A stretch of DNA of 7,668 nt from Bacillota bacterium (lineage in GTDB: Bacteria > Bacillota > Dethiobacteria > DTU022): positions 1 to 7,668 of the forward strand of contig JAAYGO010000278.1 in the NCBI GenBank assembly GCA_012727685.1. Reading direction: 5' to 3'. Within the stretch, counting starts at the first letter, position 1. Each line of letters starts with the position of its first letter. Position numbers and translations under genes: made by a program. The notes under the pieces are model-generated. The model did not search any database. It saw only the letters and a list, made by a program, of their open reading frames with translations, and had not been told where the DNA came from. Shown one piece after another: positions 5,267 through 7,668 of this stretch.

Positions 5267-5776
5267 TTAGATCAGTTTCAGTATATTGACCGCCCGGTTG
5301 GGCAGTTTTTCTTCTTCTTCAAAGCGCCAGGTGAGCACCAGTTGGTTTTCTTCCAGTGGCGGCGGCCCCTGTTCCGGGCGGCAGAGCCGGAAGTTAAGAC
5401 CCAAGTCGCGCAGGCAGGTTTTTAAGATCTGCTCCACCTCGTCGGCGGGGCCGTAAAGGATGACCGGTTCCTCGAGCTGTCCCTGCCTGGCGCTAACCAG
5501 TGCTTCCACCGCCCCGGTAATCTCGATGATCTGGCGGTAGGAGCGGCGCAGGTACTGGTATGTGAGCCTGGCTTTTTCCTTCATCCCCTGGGGGGTTAAA
5601 ATATAGCGCACGGTGCGGGGGGTGATTTTTTCTATTTTTATCAGGCCTTTGCGCACCATCCTTTTTAAGAGCAGGTTGACTGCTCCCAGGGATAGGCCGG
5701 TGCGGGAGGCGATTTTGCGCTGGGTGGTTTGGGCTTGATCATGCAGGTGTATCAGGACTTCATATTCGTATTCCAT
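5267..5776 (-). CDS. MarR-type EPS-associated transcriptional regulator with C-terminal Rossmann-like segment
   Basis: A 169-residue DNA-binding regulator. The N-terminal part (about 3-65) is a winged helix: the helix-turn-helix QRKIASRTGLSLGAVNLLL (19-37), then KRMVRKGLIKIEKI, and the wing ending in RYILTPQG (57-64). This resembles the MarR-like regulators found next to EPS genes, which are usually nearer 110 residues. A helical linker (66-98) follows, then an added segment starting EEPVILYGPADEVEQIL (102-118). The LYGxxxxxE pattern resembles nucleotide-sugar or Rossmann-type domains; a ligand role is inference. The start ATG has GGGAG about 10 nt upstream. The gene has its own promoter (5816-5844) and a palindrome between promoter and start codon, so it probably controls itself and perhaps the capsule genes. 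Repeat copy A follows 30 nt after the stop. Confidence 0.85.
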   Translation of the reverse strand: MEYEYEVLIHLHDQAQTTQRKIASRTGLSLGAVNLLLKRMVRKGLIKIEKITPRTVRYILTPQGMKEKARLTYQYLRRSYRQIIEITGAVEALVSARQGQLEEPVILYGPADEVEQILKTCLRDLGLNFRLCRPEQGPPPLEENQLVLTWRFEEEEKLPNRAVNILKLI

Positions 5777-5799
5777 TTTTTCTCTGCTCCCGCGCGCAA

Positions 5800-5814
5800 G
5801 TTCATGACATGAAC
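5800..5814. promoter_or_regulatory. Perfect 15-bp palindrome, likely operator of the MarR-type regulator
   Basis: GTTCATG-A-CATGAAC is an exact inverted repeat with one central base. It lies immediately downstream of the -10 box, over the expected transcription start (about 5809), and 24 bp upstream of the regulator's ATG. A weaker half-site, GTTCCATG on the minus strand, lies in the -10/-35 spacer at 5826-5833. Size and position suit a MarR dimer acting as autorepressor. Confidence 0.7.
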
Positions 5815-5815
5815 A

Positions 5816-5844
5816 ATCTTACCGGACATGGAACGGCTTGTCAA
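5816..5844 (-). promoter_or_regulatory. SigA-type promoter of the MarR-type regulator gene
   Basis: On the minus strand a perfect TTGACA (5844-5839) is separated by exactly 17 nt from TAAGAT (5821-5816), which has two mismatches to TATAAT. It is about 70 nt downstream of the stop codon of the small protein gene, so the regulator is a separate transcription unit even though it lies in the same direction. Confidence 0.75.
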
Positions 5845-5914
5845 GACAGGATTTTACGACTTATGCCAAATAATGCGCTGTGGCTGTGCTTGGGACAGGG
5901 GCGGTTTGGCCGTG

Positions 5915-6073
5915 TTACTTATACCGGCAGCAAAATTCTTCCGGGTATTTGAGCTTGCCGACCACGTTGTAGGGAGTCAGGTCAAGGACGTTATAGAAGT
6001 TGCGCCTTTTGAGCATTTCTTCTCGCTCTTTCTTCTTTTTTGCTCGCTGCGCCCTGCGATCAGGATGGCCCAC
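5915..6073 (-). CDS. Small basic protein of unknown function, 52 residues
   Basis: I do not recognise a family with certainty. The start is GTG (6073-6071), chosen because a near-perfect AAGGAGGA (6087-6080) lies 6 nt upstream; the stop is TAA (5917-5915). The first half is very basic and probably helical (RRAQRAKKKKEREEMLKRR, 6-24). The second half reads NFYNVLDLTPYNVVGKL (25-41) and ends in EEFCCRYK with a Cys pair (48-49). The LTPYNVV part recalls DPTPYEAV-type segments that I remember from small Firmicutes proteins of unknown role, but this is memory only. It begins 17 nt after the BY-kinase stop, so it should be co-transcribed with the kinase and chain-length genes and may act with them. 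No membrane segment or signal peptide is visible. Confidence 0.72.
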   Translation of the reverse strand: MGHPDRRAQRAKKKKEREEMLKRRNFYNVLDLTPYNVVGKLKYPEEFCCRYK

Positions 6074-6089
6074 GGGGTGTCCTCCTTAA

Positions 6090-6848
6090 TCAATTGCCTT
6101 TTAAGTTGAACGAGAAAATGTTTCGCCGCGCGCGGCGGTTTTCCTTTTTACCGGCATATTCCTCGCCGTAGTAGTGGTAATGGTAATAATGATAATAGCC
6201 CTGGCTGTTGGGCATGCCGTTAAGCACGGCGCCGATCACGTTGGCGCGCACTTTTTTTAGCTGCTCCAGGGCAAAGGCCGCCTCGTCGCGGGTGACAAAG
6301 CCGTAGTCGAGCACCAGCAGGGTGGCGTCCACCTGGCAGGAAAGGATCGCCGGGTCGGTAACCGCATTGACGGGGGGCGAGTCAAAGAGCACGTAGTCAA
6401 AGCTGTCGGCCAGAACCTCGATGACCTTTTTCATCTTCTCGGTGGAGAGCAGTTCCGCCGGGTTCGGCGGTATCGGCCCGCTGGCCAGGACAAACAGGTT
6501 GTTAATGCGGCTTTTGTTGACGGACATGTTCAGATCCATGGTGACATCGAAAAGGATGTTGGTTAAGCCGGGCTCATTGTCCATGCTGAAGTAGCGGTGG
6601 AGCGTGGGCTTGCGCAGATCGGCATCGACCACCAGCACCGAGGAGCCGGTCTGGGCCATGGCCACCCCCAGGTTTGCGGTGATAGTCGTCTTGCCGCAGT
6701 TCGGAGTGGCGCTGGTAATGAGCATCGTTTTGATCGGCTTGTCTACACCCGCAAACTGGATGTTGGTCCTCAAGGTGCGAAAGGCCTCGGCAATCGGCGA
6801 ATGGGGGTCGGTAAAGGTAATCAGGCGGGGGCGCTTGGTATTCTTCAT
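6090..6848 (-). CDS. cpsD: CpsD/YwqD-type bacterial tyrosine kinase (BY-kinase)
   Basis: A cytoplasmic ATPase/autokinase that pairs with the neighbouring CpsC-type membrane protein to control polysaccharide polymerisation and export. EAFRTLRTNIQF (21-32) is the usual N-terminal interaction motif. The Walker A region reads ATPNCGKTT (47-55), the Walker A' VLVVDADLRK (71-80) has Asp75 and Asp77, and Walker B is DYVLFDSPP (151-159). The C-terminus carries a dense tyrosine cluster, GYYHYYHYHYYGEEY (217-231, eight Tyr), the expected autophosphorylation site, followed by a basic tail. The 252 residues fit the stand-alone kinase type of Firmicutes rather than the fused proteobacterial type. Walker A is unusual: Asn50-Cys51 replace the usual Gly-Glu before GK. 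The ATG is 1 nt past the upstream stop, with GGAGG inside the end of that gene. It is followed by the 52-residue gene. Confidence 0.93.
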   Translation of the reverse strand: MKNTKRPRLITFTDPHSPIAEAFRTLRTNIQFAGVDKPIKTMLITSATPNCGKTTITANLGVAMAQTGSSVLVVDADLRKPTLHRYFSMDNEPGLTNILFDVTMDLNMSVNKSRINNLFVLASGPIPPNPAELLSTEKMKKVIEVLADSFDYVLFDSPPVNAVTDPAILSCQVDATLLVLDYGFVTRDEAAFALEQLKKVRANVIGAVLNGMPNSQGYYHYYHYHYYGEEYAGKKENRRARRNIFSFNLKGN

Positions 6849-6849
6849 T

Positions 6850-7527
6850 TTACTTATCCTCCATGTACGGAATAATGCCCAGAACCGGGATCTCGAGCAG
6901 CTTTTGCACTTCGTCGGGGTCTTTAACGGACCTGTCCAGGTACTCGAGCAGGAAGGCCGCCCCCACCCCGGCCATGGCGCCGATCACCAGGGCTACCGCC
7001 AGGTTTAAGGGTACCCGGGGGCTCACCGGGGCGCCCGGCTGCGCCGCCTGGTCGATCAGGCTCACGTTCTCCACTTTCATGATCGCCACCACCTCTTTCA
7101 TAAAGGCATCGGCCACCTCGTTGGCGATGGCTGCGGCCAGCGCCGGATCCGGGTCGGTCACATTGATGGTGATGATCTCCGTATCGCGTACCGCCACCAC
7201 GTCCACCTTTTCCCGCAGCTTGCCGGTGCCATAGGGCAGGGACAGGTTGTCCACGACCCCTTCCAAGACGCGGCGGCTGCGCGCGATCTCGCGGTAGGTG
7301 GCCACCAGTTGACGGCTGACCTGGATATCCTGGTAGACGATCTGCCCCGTTTCCGGCGGCTTAATCACCATTAGCGTGGTGGAAGCCTCGTACTGCGGCG
7401 TCAGGATGAAGAGACTGATGAATGCACTGATAAGCAGCGCCAGCAGCGGAATCAAGACAATCAGTTTCCACCGCTTCACAAAGACCTGCCAGAGGGCCAG
7501 AAGGTCCAGTTCCTGTTCCTGTTCCAA
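6850..7527 (-). CDS. cpsC: Wzz/CpsC-type polysaccharide chain-length protein and kinase activator
   Basis: A 225-residue membrane protein of the Wzz family. It has two membrane helices, about 22-42 and 175-195, with an extracytoplasmic segment between them and both ends in the cytoplasm. The N-terminal ELDLLALWQVFVKRWK and the proline-rich PGAPVSPRVPLNL (164-176) before the second helix are typical. The C-terminal part (DRSVKDPDEVQKLLEIPVLG, 198-217) is the part that usually activates the partner BY-kinase. The start is TTG (7527-7525), supported by GAGGTGAT 5 nt upstream; no better ATG is present. The stop lies 1 nt before the kinase ATG. Length and gene pairing match CpsC/YwqC of Gram-positive bacteria. 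It is likely to bring the kinase to the membrane and influence polymer length. Confidence 0.93.
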   Translation of the reverse strand: MEQEQELDLLALWQVFVKRWKLIVLIPLLALLISAFISLFILTPQYEASTTLMVIKPPETGQIVYQDIQVSRQLVATYREIARSRRVLEGVVDNLSLPYGTGKLREKVDVVAVRDTEIITINVTDPDPALAAAIANEVADAFMKEVVAIMKVENVSLIDQAAQPGAPVSPRVPLNLAVALVIGAMAGVGAAFLLEYLDRSVKDPDEVQKLLEIPVLGIIPYMEDK

Positions 7528-7538
7528 TTTAAATCACC

Positions 7539-7668
7539 TCAATTTCTATGCTCGCTTCCGGCGAACAGTTTACTGATAATTGGAAAGCGGTGCCAGCGCT
7601 TTCCCCTCTCGCTCCTCTCTCGCTCTGCCGCGGTTGCTGCCCTATCCGGCACTGCCACGGGCCGGTCG
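7539..7668 (-). CDS. Possible 3' end of an upstream gene running in from the right edge
   Basis: On the minus strand one frame is open from the window edge to a TGA at 7541-7539, ending in RWHRFPIISKLFAGSEHRN. That stop touches the Shine-Dalgarno of the chain-length gene, as in a tight operon. A second frame is also open, to a TAA at 7531-7529, so an open frame here is weak evidence. I see no promoter in this stretch. It may be non-coding leader. Confidence 0.2.
   Translation of the reverse strand, partial: DRPVAVPDRAATAAERERSERGKRWHRFPIISKLFAGSEHRN

Noticed and set aside
5828..6109. 93-codon plus-strand open frame
   Set aside because: It lies opposite the 52-residue gene and the regulator promoter, has no ribosome binding site and a composition unlike a real protein; a shadow frame.
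6122..6136. GC-rich palindrome (CGCCGCGCGCGGCG) as terminator or operator
   Set aside because: It lies inside the kinase gene and is explained by codons for an Arg-Arg-Ala-Arg-Arg run; no T-run follows.
6604..7234. Long plus-strand open frames opposite the kinase and chain-length genes
   Set aside because: They are antisense shadows of well-supported genes in a GC-rich region, with no family signature.

Overview
The window is part of an exopolysaccharide/capsule locus, most likely from a Gram-positive, Firmicutes-type bacterium (a Clostridia or Peptococcaceae-like lineage is my guess, not proven). The reasons are a polysaccharide chain-length protein and tyrosine kinase encoded as two separate adjacent genes (CpsC/CpsD or YwqC/YwqD style), an aminotransferase that closely resembles Bacillus subtilis EpsN, strong Shine-Dalgarno sites, and frequent TTG/GTG starts. 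Every gene I can support is on the minus strand, so transcription runs from high to low coordinates.

Right part (7668 to 5267): a Wzz/CpsC-type membrane protein and a CpsD-type BY-kinase are tightly coupled, followed after 17 nt by an unannotated-looking 52-residue basic protein with an excellent ribosome binding site. A MarR-type EPS regulator follows with its own promoter and a perfect 15-bp palindrome over the expected start of transcription, which suggests autoregulation.

Middle part (5266 to 3540): an accessory island, visibly more AT-rich than the genes to its right. It holds a self-contained type II toxin-antitoxin operon with its own promoter and terminator. The operon lies between two direct copies (47 of 51 bases identical, 889 bp apart) of a sequence that folds into two hairpins. 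Each copy is followed directly by decayed tyrosine-recombinase sequence: a frameshifted gene lacking its N-terminal part (4252-3759) after one copy, and two short C-terminal tails (5166-5074) after the other. A widely dispersed CCCTCTCCC/GGGAGAGGG hairpin repeat ends the island.

Left part (3539 to 1): a sugar-modification and initiation block. It has a UDP-GlcNAc 4,6-dehydratase-like SDR enzyme, a monotopic phosphoglycosyl transferase-family protein with Asn at the expected catalytic Asp, an EpsN-like aminotransferase, and a second phosphoglycosyl transferase (EpsL-like, canonical Asp-Glu) that runs off the left edge. Dehydratase plus aminotransferase plus EpsL-type transferase fits synthesis and membrane loading of a 4-amino-4,6-dideoxy-HexNAc (bacillosamine-type) first sugar; an acetyltransferase is not in view. 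The kinase pair would control chain length and export, the MarR protein would control transcription, and the mobile island has split this regulatory head from the enzyme block.
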